Assembly: GCF_003858395.1 (NCBI RefSeq)
Contig: NZ_QWEV01000005.1
Span: 2,604,001 to 2,668,000, forward strand
DNA from: Acidipila sp. EB88
Lineage (GTDB): Bacteria > Acidobacteriota > Terriglobia > Terriglobales > Acidobacteriaceae
DNA: 64,000 nt
Direction of reading: 5' to 3'
A program made the translations under genes and the position numbers. The notes under the pieces are model-generated. The model did no database searches. It had not been told where the DNA came from and was given only the letters and a program-made list of their open reading frames with translations. Shown here one piece after another: positions 37,472-46,261 of this stretch (within the stretch, counting starts at the first letter, position 1; each line of letters starts with the position of its first letter).

Positions 37472-38395
37472 ATGGAGCTGGCGCATCTCGAGACATTTTT
37501 GGCCATTGCGGAAGAACAGGGCTTCTCGAGGGCAGCCGTACGTCTCCGGCGCACCCAGCCCGCGGTCAGCCAGACGATCCGCAAGCTCGAAGAAGAACTC
37601 GGCGAGCGGCTGTTTGAACGGGGCACTCGGGACGGCACGCTCACCGCAGCCGGAGAAGTCCTGCGCGACTATGCCGAGCGACTGTTGCGTCTCCGGGTCG
37701 AGGCGGCCAGTGCGGTGGAAGAGTTGCGCTCGCTCGAGCGCGGCCGGCTTCTGGTTGCCGCGAACGAGTACACCTCGCACCTTCTAATCCCGGTCCTGGC
37801 TGCCTACCGTCAGGTGAGTCCGCAGATCAACATCGTGGTGCAGCGGTCTCTGGCCAGCCGCATCCCAGAGCAGGTCCTCGAGCGCTCGGTGGAACTGGGT
37901 GTCCTGAGCTTTCAGCCGGAGCAGGAAGGGCTGCTTGCGACCGCGATATACGACGACGAGGTGGCGCTGGTGGTGGACCCGCAGCACCCGTTGGCCTCGG
38001 CGCCCCAGGTATCGGTGCGCGACCTCGGCACGCAGAACTTCATCGGCCATGCCGTCGCCTCGCCGCTGCGGCGGGAAATCACCGCCTTGTTCGCCCGCTT
38101 GAAGACGCCATTGCATATGGGGGTGCAGTTGCCCAGCCTCGAGGCGATCAAGCGGTTTGTGGCCTTGGGCGCAGGCGTGGCAATCCTGCCCGCGCTAGCC
38201 GTTGCGCAGGAGGTAGAGCAGGGCATGCTCGTCCGGGTGCCGGTGCCGGAATTCGACTGGAAGCGTCGCATGTGGCTCATTCGGCGGCGGCATGGCACGC
38301 TTTCCCATGCCGCAAGCGCATTCCTGCGGAGCCTGCAAACCCTGGCGGAGCAACGGGGCGCTCCCCATGCCTTTGCGGAAGAGCCGGAGTCGTAG
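37472..38395 (+). CDS. LysR-family transcriptional regulator
   Basis: 307 aa. The winged helix-turn-helix is at residues 1-60 (MELAHLETFLAIAEEQGFSR, RRTQPAVSQTIRKLEEELG, LFERG), followed by a linker helix and the periplasmic-binding-like effector domain from about 92. In that domain, GVAILPALAVAQEVEQGML is the typical late segment. It is divergent from leuA with two dyads between them, so it probably controls the leu-ilv run, with a pathway intermediate such as isopropylmalate as a plausible co-inducer (inference). The start at 37472 begins the HTH; a longer frame upstream has no support. Confidence 0.92.
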   Translation: MELAHLETFLAIAEEQGFSRAAVRLRRTQPAVSQTIRKLEEELGERLFERGTRDGTLTAAGEVLRDYAERLLRLRVEAASAVEELRSLERGRLLVAANEYTSHLLIPVLAAYRQVSPQINIVVQRSLASRIPEQVLERSVELGVLSFQPEQEGLLATAIYDDEVALVVDPQHPLASAPQVSVRDLGTQNFIGHAVASPLRREITALFARLKTPLHMGVQLPSLEAIKRFVALGAGVAILPALAVAQEVEQGMLVRVPVPEFDWKRRMWLIRRRHGTLSHAASAFLRSLQTLAEQRGAPHAFAEEPES

Positions 38396-38657
38396 CCGGC
38401 GCCGACCCCGGCGGGGTGACCGACGACGAGCGTACGCTGCGGATCATGAACCCGTGCATCCACGACGGGAGCTTCGCCTTCGCAGAGCCACATTCCTCAG
38501 CGGCGTCGCACAACCCAGCCCTCGCACAGGTACAATTGCGATTGACCGGGAGTGGCGTCGTACTTTTGGATGCATCCGGAACTTGGTGAAGCCCACAGGG
38601 CACGCTCCGCGCTTAGGAAGAGCTAGGTTTGCGCCGGGCGAGAGGTCAACACAGCGA

Positions 38658-39269
38658 ATGAACAAATGGATCTTGTTTCTGGCGAGCCTGCCTCTGGTCG
38701 CCGCCACCGTGGCGCACGCACAGGAAAGCCGGCAGGACGCAAGTGTCAGCTACTCCGGGCTCTTTTCTCCGGAGGTAGTGGGCAACGGCGTTCACCAGAC
38801 CGGGACGGTCGCCGACATTGGGCTCGTCGCCAGCTACCGCTACCTGCTGACCCCCAGGGGCGCAGCCGAGGTGAACTACGGCTACAACCGGTACATTGCT
38901 GACTTCGCGACCAACGCAGCATCGATCCGGGCACACACCCAGTTCCAGGAGTTCTCCGCCGAGTACGTGTACAGCGCCTTCTCGTACAAGAACTTCTTCC
39001 CGTTTGTTGAAGGCGGTATCGGCGGCTACTTCTTCGGCATCATCAACGACAACAAGACGAACTACAACCCGCTTAAGAGCAGCACGCAGATCGGTGTTCC
39101 TTACGGCGGCGGCGTGGCGTATGAGCTGAGCCCGAGCTTTGATATCCGCGTGCAGTATCGTGGCATTGTGGTCAAGGCGCCGAACTATGGCGCGACCGGG
39201 AACTCCACCAACACCGGCCGGTACGAGAACATCTCGAACCCAATTGTCGGCGTGGCGTACCACTTCTAA
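38658..39269 (+). CDS. Outer-membrane beta-barrel protein
   Basis: 203 aa with a signal peptide (WILFLASLPLVAATVAHA, cleavage at AQE). The mature part alternates aromatic-rich strands (GLVASYRYLLTPRGAAEVNY, SAEYVYSAFSYKNFFPFVEG, FDIRVQYRGIVVKAP) and ends in AYHF, a terminal phenylalanine as expected for BAM substrates. Eight strands are plausible. No pore or enzyme role can be assigned. ACAGCGA precedes the ATG. Confidence 0.8.
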   Translation: MNKWILFLASLPLVAATVAHAQESRQDASVSYSGLFSPEVVGNGVHQTGTVADIGLVASYRYLLTPRGAAEVNYGYNRYIADFATNAASIRAHTQFQEFSAEYVYSAFSYKNFFPFVEGGIGGYFFGIINDNKTNYNPLKSSTQIGVPYGGGVAYELSPSFDIRVQYRGIVVKAPNYGATGNSTNTGRYENISNPIVGVAYHF

Positions 39270-39288
39270 GCTTCTTTTCTCTCCGACC

Positions 39289-39324
39289 AGCAAAAGCCCC
39301 GCGGATGCGGGGCTTTTGCTTTTG
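39289..39324. terminator. Bidirectional rho-independent terminator
   Basis: AGCAAAAGCCCCGC pairs with GCGGGGCTTTTGCT, followed by TTTG. It sits between two convergent beta-barrel genes and can serve both strands. Confidence 0.9.
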
Positions 39325-39344
39325 CAGCATGGTTTGAGCTGGGT

Positions 39345-39911
39345 TTAGAAGATGCGATACGACAGCCCGATATTGATCCCGGAAGGAGTCAACCCGTCAT
39401 CCGGGTAGCCGGGCAAAGAAAAGCCGGGCGCGCCAGGCAGAAACTGGTACGTGTACTCGCCCCGCAGTTTGACCCTGGGAAGCAGGCGGTACTCGATGCC
39501 CCCGCCGGCCTCCGCGGCGAAGTAACTGCCATACCCGATGTCGAATGGGTAGTTGACAGTTGCGCCCCCCAGCAACCCCTTGCCGTAGGCGGAAAATCGA
39601 GCGTGCCGGTAGAAGGTGTACAGCGGGCCGCCCAAGAACGTCTTCTCGGTCAGGCCATTGGGCTTGTTGAAGTCGAGCAGGCGAACCTCGCCTTCCATGG
39701 CGAAGGTGCGCGTGATGAAGTAGTCGGCATAGAGCCCGACGCCTTCAAGGCGGTCTGGACCGTAGTCAGGATCGAAGCTAGAAAACTCCGCACCGGCCCA
39801 CAAATGGCGCGCGGCGCCAGTGGCTGATTCGTGTACCTGGGCGTGGGCGATAGCGGTAGAAGCAAGCAGGATTACTGCAATAAAACAGGCACAGGCCTGC
39901 GGCATACGCAT
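39345..39911 (-). CDS. Outer-membrane beta-barrel protein
   Basis: 188 aa with a signal peptide (CFIAVILLASTAIAHA, cleavage at AQV). The mature part has regular amphipathic strands (HLWAGAEFSSFDPDYG, GVGLYADYFITRTFAMEGE, YFAAEAGGGIEYRLLPRVK) and ends in IGLSYRIF with a terminal Phe. The pattern is that of the OmpX/OmpA-like small barrels. GGAGA precedes the ATG. It is convergent with the other barrel gene but not closely similar to it. Confidence 0.8.
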   Translation of the reverse strand: MRMPQACACFIAVILLASTAIAHAQVHESATGAARHLWAGAEFSSFDPDYGPDRLEGVGLYADYFITRTFAMEGEVRLLDFNKPNGLTEKTFLGGPLYTFYRHARFSAYGKGLLGGATVNYPFDIGYGSYFAAEAGGGIEYRLLPRVKLRGEYTYQFLPGAPGFSLPGYPDDGLTPSGINIGLSYRIF

Positions 39912-39988
39912 GATGGATCTCCAGAATTGCGATAGCCGGAAGGCATTCCATCGCTGAGGGCGCAGGGGATGCGCCCTCAGCCTTGATT

Positions 39989-41788
39989 CTATCGTTGCGG
40001 TGCGCCGGCAGGCGCCGGCGACGTGGCAGCACCGGGCGCAGGAGCCGCGTCGGGTGCGTTGGCAGGCTGCTGGGCATCCGGCGAGGCCGGTGCGGGTGCA
40101 ACAGCCTGCCCGGTGGCTGCGGGGGCCGCATCCTGCTGGGGCTGGTAGTACGTCAGCCGCTGGTAGACGGGCGTGATCTCAAGCGGCAGCTTGTCGCTGG
40201 CATTGGTGATCAACGGGGCCGGCGCATTCAGAGCGATGACCTTGTCATCCCAGGAGTCGATGCGGAGATGGCTTCCAAGGGGCAGGGCAGCCTGCTGCTT
40301 GATGTCGGCCACGTCCAGCTTCACCTGGTTCTTGCCCAGGGCATCGAGCCACGGCACGCCACTCGGCTGGATCAGCGAATCGCCGAGCCGCGGCGAGAGC
40401 AGGGCTGTGAGTTCCTTCTCGCGGCTCTGCAGCTCTGCGAAGAACAGGCCTACGCTGCCGGCCTTGTCCTTGTACACGGAGTTGTTGAACAGGTCGACCG
40501 CACGCTTGGCCGCCGCCGCATTGTCTTTATCCGTGTGGTTCATGTTGATGCGTTGGAATGCCGCCTCATCGGGGAAGAGCAGCCGGTCATTGAACGCGTA
40601 GCGCGTGTCGATGTGATGCCCCAGGGTGATGTGCGCCAGCTCGAAGGAAAGCACCGCTGCCAGGTCTTCTTCGTTGGGCAGGGCGTCGACGAGGCCCTTG
40701 GAGAGCAGGATCGTGTTGCCGACCGCCAGCGCCTCGAGTGGCTGCGTCAGCATAACGCGGCAGTGGATATCGCTCGGCAGGGCAAGGTTGTTGCCGATGA
40801 TGATGTTGTTTGTAACAGTCTCAAGCACCTTGTCGAACGGGCTCGGCGGAGCGAGTAGCCCGGCCTGCACCAGCCGATCCAGGACGTTGTTTTCCGCCTG
40901 CGTCACAAACAGCCGCTGTGCCTGCAGGGGGCTGACATCCTGCGAGTTCTGGCTCTGGTCCTGCGCACCTTCGACCTCGACCGAGGTGTTTTCCGAGTCA
41001 CCCTGCGGCAGCTTCAACGAGTAGCCCCAGAAAGAGGTCTGCGCCTTGAAACCCTTGGCGTGCGCAGCGGCCGAGTGGTCCGACTCCTCCGTGTAGATCA
41101 CGGAGGGCAGCCACAGGCCCTCCTGCAGGTTGGAGCGCCAGCTGTCGAAGTGGTAGTAGTGCGTGTCCTCGTCGTTGGGATTGCTGGTGTACGTGCCATT
41201 GAAGCGCACGATGTTGCCATCCCGGTTCTCCACCCAGAGGCGTCCGAAGAAACGCCCTGCGCCTGCCTTCTTGTTGGGCTTTACGTCAAACACCGAAGTC
41301 CGGATATTGCCGATGAACTCGCGGCGCACGAAGGTGAAGTCATAGTGCTGGAAGTCGAAGCCGGCCGGATCGATAAACATCATGTCCATGAAGCCGGTGG
41401 CCGAGTAGCTCAGCTCGAATGCCTTGCTGAGGCCCGTGATGTACCCGAGTGATCCGTGCAGCAGACCCTTCTTGGTCGCCTTGCTGTCGTACTGGTCGTT
41501 GGAGAACGTCTTGCCGAAATCCACGCGCCCGATGATGTACTGGTCCGAAACAGGAACTTGGTACTCGATCGCATCCGGACGCATGTTCTGGATGTAGGTC
41601 TGCACTACGGGCGTGTGCTTGGCAATCTGCTTGACCGTATTTTTCTCCCGGTCCATCGCCTTGGTAACGAGTTCCTTCTGTTCGGCGGTCAAAGGAGCCA
41701 GTTGCAGCGGCTTTTCCTTCTTGGCAAAAGCTGGCGCGGCTGCCAGTGCTGTGCCGAGTGCAAACAGCCCGAGCTTTCGAGCGATCAT
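39989..41788 (-). CDS. M48-like exported protein with a degenerate zinc motif
   Basis: 599 aa from ATG 41788 (GATGAGGA upstream), with a signal peptide (LGLFALGTALAAAPAFA). Residues of about 60-270 are a beta-rich domain (SVFDVKPNKKAGAGRFFGRL, NGTYTSNPNDED) reminiscent of lipoprotein-carrier folds. An M48 peptidase-like region follows from about 335 (VGNTILLSKGLVDALPNEEDLAAVL). There the expected HExxH reads FELAH at 382-386, so the first zinc histidine is Phe. No clear E-A-D third ligand follows. The C-terminus is Pro/Ala/Gln-rich and disordered. It is probably a non-catalytic envelope protein. Confidence 0.78.
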   Translation of the reverse strand: MIARKLGLFALGTALAAAPAFAKKEKPLQLAPLTAEQKELVTKAMDREKNTVKQIAKHTPVVQTYIQNMRPDAIEYQVPVSDQYIIGRVDFGKTFSNDQYDSKATKKGLLHGSLGYITGLSKAFELSYSATGFMDMMFIDPAGFDFQHYDFTFVRREFIGNIRTSVFDVKPNKKAGAGRFFGRLWVENRDGNIVRFNGTYTSNPNDEDTHYYHFDSWRSNLQEGLWLPSVIYTEESDHSAAAHAKGFKAQTSFWGYSLKLPQGDSENTSVEVEGAQDQSQNSQDVSPLQAQRLFVTQAENNVLDRLVQAGLLAPPSPFDKVLETVTNNIIIGNNLALPSDIHCRVMLTQPLEALAVGNTILLSKGLVDALPNEEDLAAVLSFELAHITLGHHIDTRYAFNDRLLFPDEAAFQRINMNHTDKDNAAAAKRAVDLFNNSVYKDKAGSVGLFFAELQSREKELTALLSPRLGDSLIQPSGVPWLDALGKNQVKLDVADIKQQAALPLGSHLRIDSWDDKVIALNAPAPLITNASDKLPLEITPVYQRLTYYQPQQDAAPAATGQAVAPAPASPDAQQPANAPDAAPAPGAATSPAPAGAPQR

Positions 41789-41893
41789 GAAAACGTCCTC
41801 ATCTACCGGGTACCCCGGTGGTGTGCTCATTGGTATGCCCGTTGACGAGCATTGATTGAACGGGCAACGCCGCCCGCTATAGGCGGTGCTGCC

Positions 41894-43096
41894 TTAAGCC
41901 TGTTGGAAGCTGATGTGGATGTTTACGACCTGATCCACAGGTTTGCCGTCGCGCGTAGCCGGCTTGAAGCGGATCCTGGAAGCAGCCAGCTGCGCCTGTT
42001 CATCCAGACCATGCCCGAGACCACTCACAACCCGCAAGACCTGCACCTGGCCATCCGCCGTGAACCTGACTTCCAGCGTGACATCCCCCTGCACATGCGC
42101 TTCCCGCGCTTCTTCGGTGTACTGGGGAACCGGCTTTGATAACAACACAATACTGGTCACCACGGGCTGCTGCGCGCGGGCTGCCGCCGAGGCCCCGGCC
42201 GGAGCACTGCCCTGGCCGAAACCCGTTGATGCAACAGTGCCCCGGCCGCCGGGTGCGCCGGATGCCTGCGTGCCTGAACCGAAGCCGCTCGTGGAGACGA
42301 CCCCACGTGCGCTGCCGTTAGGCGAGCCGGAGGGTGCGCCGGAACCGAAGCCGCTGCTGGTCACCGCACCCTGGCGCGCTGCGGCGCCCTGGTTGCTGTT
42401 TGCGGCGGCGCCAAATGCTCCTACCGTGGCGAGCTGCGAAGGCCGGTTCGCATTGGGATTTGCCTGTACGCCCGTGGGCGCTCCAAAACCCGCGGCCTGC
42501 GCCGCGGCTACCTTGGGCGCCTGGGCCGCCGGTGCCGCAGGCGACTTGAACACGCCCACGACCGGCTTCGGTGGAGCAACCACGGGCCGGGGTGCCGGGT
42601 TCGGGAGTGTGGGCTGCTTCACTGCTACCTTGATCGGCTCCGGCTTGGGCGGTTCCACTACCGGCGTAGGCACCGGCGGCTGGATCTTGGGCTGGTCGCG
42701 TGGAAGCGGTGGAATGGGCGGCAGCTTCACCTTGGGAACGGGTGGCACATACGGCTTGGGCTCTGGAGCCAGGTAGACCAACTGCTCCTGCCGCCGCACA
42801 TGCTCTTCATGCACCTGGTTGATGGTGAACGCCAGGATCGCCGCCACGATGGCAAGGTTGATGCCGACGGACACGCCAAAAGAACCGAACCTTCCCTTGT
42901 CTTCCTTGAGAAGGCCAAAATTCGCGTGGTTAAGCACGTCGCGTTGTGTCCCACGCTCGAGGGTCGGGGTGGCGATTGCTGCCTCCTGTGTACTGGTGCG
43001 GCTGTACGAATTAGACGCATGCGGCCATGGCCCCGTTTCAGGGGGCCTCGGGGCGTCTGTTACCTGGGTCGTCGAGATAGCAGTCTCTTTGGTCAT
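41894..43096 (-). CDS. TonB-family protein
   Basis: About 400 aa. A cytosolic N-terminus of about 80 residues precedes one membrane helix (SVGINLAIVAAILAFTINQV). A long Pro/Lys/Glu-rich periplasmic spacer follows (PPIPPLPRDQPKIQPPVP), then a Gly/Ser/Ala region with repeated GFG units (SSGFGSG, STSGFGSG, STGFGQG). The last 85 residues are a TonB C-terminal domain (YTEEAREAHVQGDVTLEVRF). The start at 43096 is the first ATG; no ExbB or ExbD lies nearby. It may energise an outer-membrane receptor or act as a structural envelope link. Confidence 0.85.
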   Translation of the reverse strand: MTKETAISTTQVTDAPRPPETGPWPHASNSYSRTSTQEAAIATPTLERGTQRDVLNHANFGLLKEDKGRFGSFGVSVGINLAIVAAILAFTINQVHEEHVRRQEQLVYLAPEPKPYVPPVPKVKLPPIPPLPRDQPKIQPPVPTPVVEPPKPEPIKVAVKQPTLPNPAPRPVVAPPKPVVGVFKSPAAPAAQAPKVAAAQAAGFGAPTGVQANPNANRPSQLATVGAFGAAANSNQGAAARQGAVTSSGFGSGAPSGSPNGSARGVVSTSGFGSGTQASGAPGGRGTVASTGFGQGSAPAGASAAARAQQPVVTSIVLLSKPVPQYTEEAREAHVQGDVTLEVRFTADGQVQVLRVVSGLGHGLDEQAQLAASRIRFKPATRDGKPVDQVVNIHISFQQA

Positions 43097-43382
43097 CGCG
43101 TGCACGGAAGGCAGCAGGGCGAATCGTGCGAAAGAGCCTTGAGACAAGCACTTTCACTTCGCATTGCCAGCTTCCCCGGCCCCCTCATGAGCTTTGTCCC
43201 CGTTAAACCTGTATTACCTGTCACGGGGAAGTCACACCCATTCTAGCGACGCTGCTGTTCTTTTCGCGAAGAACTGAAACCTTTCGATTACCATTGGGAA
43301 CTTGGCGCCAACCCGCTGCTCTGCAAAGGTGGTCGCTGAGTTTCGGCTCTAGTTATTAGATGTCTCTGGAAGGACGTGATGC

Positions 43383-44372
43383 ATGAGGATCTTGGTTACA
43401 GGTGGGGCAGGCTATGTTGGTGGCACGGTAGCGGAAGACCTGCTCAAGGCCGGGCACGAGGTTGTGATCTTTGACAACCTATGCCACGGGCATCGATCGA
43501 TGCTTCCACCCGGCGCCACCTTTGTCGAAGGCGAACTCGGCGACCGTGCGCTGATCGAGAAGACGCTGCGCACCGGGAGCTTCGACGGCGTCATGCATTT
43601 TGCGGCGCTGATCGAAGCAGGCGAAAGCATGAAAACGCCCGAGACCTACTTCCGCAACAACAGCGCCAGCACGCTGACGCTGCTTGAAGCCATGCTCGCC
43701 GCCAACGTGCGCCGCCTGGTGTTTTCGTCCACCGCGGCCTTGTACGGCGAGCCCGAAAGCACGCCCATCCTGGAGGACGCACCCCTGCGCCCCACCAATG
43801 CGTACGGCGAGTCCAAGCTGCTGGTGGAGCAGATGTTGCGCTGGTTCTACCAGAGCCATGGCTTCTCCTATGCCAGCCTTCGCTACTTCAACGTGGCCGG
43901 CGCTGTGCCGGGCAGGGGCGAAGCGCACGAGCCGGAGTCGCACCTGATCCCCCTGGTGCTCGATGTCGCGATCGGCCGCCGGGCTTCCATCAAGATCTTT
44001 GGGCAGGACTATCCGACGCCCGACGGCACTGCGGTTCGGGATTACATCCACACCAGCGATCTTTCCCGGGCACACCAGATGGCGTTCGCGGCGCTGCTCA
44101 AGAGTGAGCAGCCCGTTCGCCTGATCTACAACCTGGGCAATGGTGTTGGGTTCAGCGTCCGCGAGATCATTGAGGCGGTGCGCCGGGTCACCGGCCGCCC
44201 CATCGCAGTCGTGGAAGAGCCCCGGCGCGCGGGCGACCCAGCCGTGTTGATCGCGAGCTCTGAAAAGATTGCGGCAGAACTCGGCTGGCGTCCGGAATAC
44301 ACCCAAATCGACGGCATCATCAAGAGCGCGTGGGAGTGGCACCAGCAGCGTTATCAACGCACAGGCTTCTAA
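43383..44372 (+). CDS. galE: UDP-glucose 4-epimerase
   Basis: Extended short-chain dehydrogenase that interconverts UDP-glucose and UDP-galactose. 329 aa. NAD motif TGGAGYVGG, FDNLCHGH, the HFAALIEAGESM block, the catalytic serine region VFSSTAALYGEPE, the Y-x3-K pair in NAYGESKLLVE, and RYFNVAGA. GTAVRDYIHTSDLSRAH and YNLGNGVGFSVREI complete the fold. GGAAGGAC precedes the ATG. It stands alone. Confidence 0.94.
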   Translation: MRILVTGGAGYVGGTVAEDLLKAGHEVVIFDNLCHGHRSMLPPGATFVEGELGDRALIEKTLRTGSFDGVMHFAALIEAGESMKTPETYFRNNSASTLTLLEAMLAANVRRLVFSSTAALYGEPESTPILEDAPLRPTNAYGESKLLVEQMLRWFYQSHGFSYASLRYFNVAGAVPGRGEAHEPESHLIPLVLDVAIGRRASIKIFGQDYPTPDGTAVRDYIHTSDLSRAHQMAFAALLKSEQPVRLIYNLGNGVGFSVREIIEAVRRVTGRPIAVVEEPRRAGDPAVLIASSEKIAAELGWRPEYTQIDGIIKSAWEWHQQRYQRTGF

Positions 44373-44385
44373 CCGCGACTTTGCT

Positions 44386-44431
44386 TCAAAACGCAGAAAC
44401 GCCAGCCAAAGGGCTGGCGTTCTGCGTTTTG
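44386..44431. terminator. Strong hairpin terminator after galE
   Basis: CAAAACGCAGAAACGCCAGCC pairs with GGCTGGCGTT and CTGCGTTTTG around AAAG, with a single unpaired base. It lies between galE and the convergent 45-aa gene, so it can act on both strands. Confidence 0.9.
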
Positions 44432-44449
44432 AGCCTGTGGGTGTGCCGC

Positions 44450-44587
44450 TTACTTGGTGAAGAGGTTGATCGCGCGTAGCACCGTGTTGTAGACGCCCCA
44501 TGCCGCGGGCAGTACCACCACTGCCCACGCCAGCGCGACGCTCAGCGATGAGCTGGTCACTTTCTCGTCCGAGATTGCTGTGTTCAT
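44450..44587 (-). CDS. 45-aa membrane companion of the MFS carrier
   Basis: Short gene with a GGAGAA ribosome site six bases before its ATG. The protein begins MNTAISDEKVTSSSLS, has one membrane helix (VALAWAVVVLPAAWGVYN), and ends LRAINLFTK. Small single-helix proteins of this form encoded directly after OFA-type carriers are annotated as MFS transporter small subunits, as I recall. It lies 48 bases downstream of the carrier. A role in stability or assembly of the carrier is inferred. Confidence 0.75.
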   Translation of the reverse strand: MNTAISDEKVTSSSLSVALAWAVVVLPAAWGVYNTVLRAINLFTK

Positions 44588-44635
44588 TCCGTGTTCTCCA
44601 TTCCGGGTCTTGTTCCTGTTTCCGTTCTCGCGCTG

Positions 44636-46003
44636 TTAGTGCGCTCCGTAGCTCGGGGCGACCTTGTCGCCTTCGCGCATCCAGAAGCGCTCCGCAACAG
44701 GGCGGACCAGCAGACTGGCGAGGAACCCGACCAGCAGCAGCGCAGCCATGATGTGCAGCACCAGCGGGTACGCGCTACGCAGCGGCTGGCCTGAGGCCAC
44801 GGTGTGGTCCAGGATGCCGTTGACGATCAGCGGCCCCACGATGCCCGCGGTCGACCAGGCGGTCAGCAGGCGCCCATAGATGGCGCTTACCTCGGCCGAG
44901 CCGTACAGGTCCTTGAGAAAGGCGGGGGCAGTGGAGAAGCCGCCGCCATACATGCTGATCAGCACCCCGGCTGTGAGCACAAACAGGCCGATCGAGCTGA
45001 ATCCCGGCAGCAGGTAGAACAACACAGTGCCCAGCACGAAGAAGAGGGTGAAGGTCGTTTTGCGGCCCACATAGTCAGACATGGACGACCAGATGAAACG
45101 TCCTCCCATGTTGAACAGCGAAAGCACGCCCACGAAACCGCCGGCTGCTGCCGCGGTGACCTTGCCGAGAAACAGGTTCTGGATCATGGGCGAAGCCGAT
45201 TCGAGAATGCCGATGCCGGCCGTCGTATTGAGGCAAAGCATTACCCACAGCAGCCAGAACTGCGGTGTCTTCATGGCGGAATTGGCAGACACGTTGTGAG
45301 TGCTGATCAGGGCCGAGGTGCTGGCCTTGGGCGTCCATCCGGCGGGCTTCCAGTCAGGCCTCGGAATACGGATCATGAACACGCCGAACATCATGAACAG
45401 GAAGTACACCACGCCCATGGTGACCCAGGTTGCGGCAATGGGCTGGTAGTGCGAGTGCGTGTGAAAGAAGCCCATGAGCTGGGTGCCGAGTGGGGAGCCG
45501 ATCATGGCGCCGCCCCCGAAGCCCATGATGGCCATGCCCGTGGCCAGTCCCGGGCGGTCAGGGAACCAGCGCAGCAGGGTGGCTACCGGTGAGATATAGC
45601 CCAGGCCGAGCCCGATGCCGCCAATGGCCCCGTACCCCAGGTACACCAGCGCCAGCGAGTGGATCTGCACCCCGATTGCCGAAACGATGAAGCCTACTCC
45701 AAAGCAGATCGCAGCCACGAACAGCACCTTGCGCGGCCCCGCACGCTCCAGCCACTTGCTGAACAAGGCCGCCGAGATCCCCAGGAAAGCGATGGCGATC
45801 GAGAAGATATAGCCGATCTCCTTCTGGCTCCAGGCCGCCCCTGCACTGTCATGCAGACCCAGGAGCGGTTTAACGAAAACAGAAAATGAGTACACCTGGC
45901 CGATGGCAAGATGAATGGCAAGGGCAGCCGGGGGCACAAGCCAGCGGCTGTAGCCGGGCCGGGCAATGGTGCGCTCCCGGTCTAGAAAGGAAAAGGTGCT
46001 CAT
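44636..46003 (-). CDS. OFA-type MFS transporter (oxalate/formate-antiporter family)
   Basis: 455 aa with twelve predicted membrane helices. The start at 46003 reads MSTFSFLDRERTIARPGYSR, with AAAGAGGC upstream. HLAIGQVYSFSVFVKPLL, GYGAIGGIGLGLGYISPVAT, RWFPDRPGLATGMAIMGFGGG and NMGGRFIWSSMSDYVGRK are typical of the oxalate:formate/monocarboxylate branch. It is co-directional with the 45-aa partner and divergent from acs, so it may import acetate, lactate or pyruvate for the acetyl-CoA synthetase. The substrate is not determinable here. Confidence 0.9.
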   Translation of the reverse strand: MSTFSFLDRERTIARPGYSRWLVPPAALAIHLAIGQVYSFSVFVKPLLGLHDSAGAAWSQKEIGYIFSIAIAFLGISAALFSKWLERAGPRKVLFVAAICFGVGFIVSAIGVQIHSLALVYLGYGAIGGIGLGLGYISPVATLLRWFPDRPGLATGMAIMGFGGGAMIGSPLGTQLMGFFHTHSHYQPIAATWVTMGVVYFLFMMFGVFMIRIPRPDWKPAGWTPKASTSALISTHNVSANSAMKTPQFWLLWVMLCLNTTAGIGILESASPMIQNLFLGKVTAAAAGGFVGVLSLFNMGGRFIWSSMSDYVGRKTTFTLFFVLGTVLFYLLPGFSSIGLFVLTAGVLISMYGGGFSTAPAFLKDLYGSAEVSAIYGRLLTAWSTAGIVGPLIVNGILDHTVASGQPLRSAYPLVLHIMAALLLVGFLASLLVRPVAERFWMREGDKVAPSYGAH

Positions 46004-46261
46004 GGGTGAATGCCTCTTTCGTATCTGCTTCCATTCTTGCACCCTGTTGCGGCACCGAAGCACCGCGCGCTGCCGCAGGAACGTACAAAGCTCTATCCGA
46101 TCCCCTGCATGACGAACAAGGCGGCAGCGTACCGACGGCTCCGCAACGCGTGCATGGCTTGCTTGGGACGCGTGGCACCTTTACTGTGGTCTCGTACGGT
46201 GTGTCCTGTTTGTGGTTTTTGCAGGCAGGGGGCGCGTACGTGAAAGGGCTACCTGGCTCGC

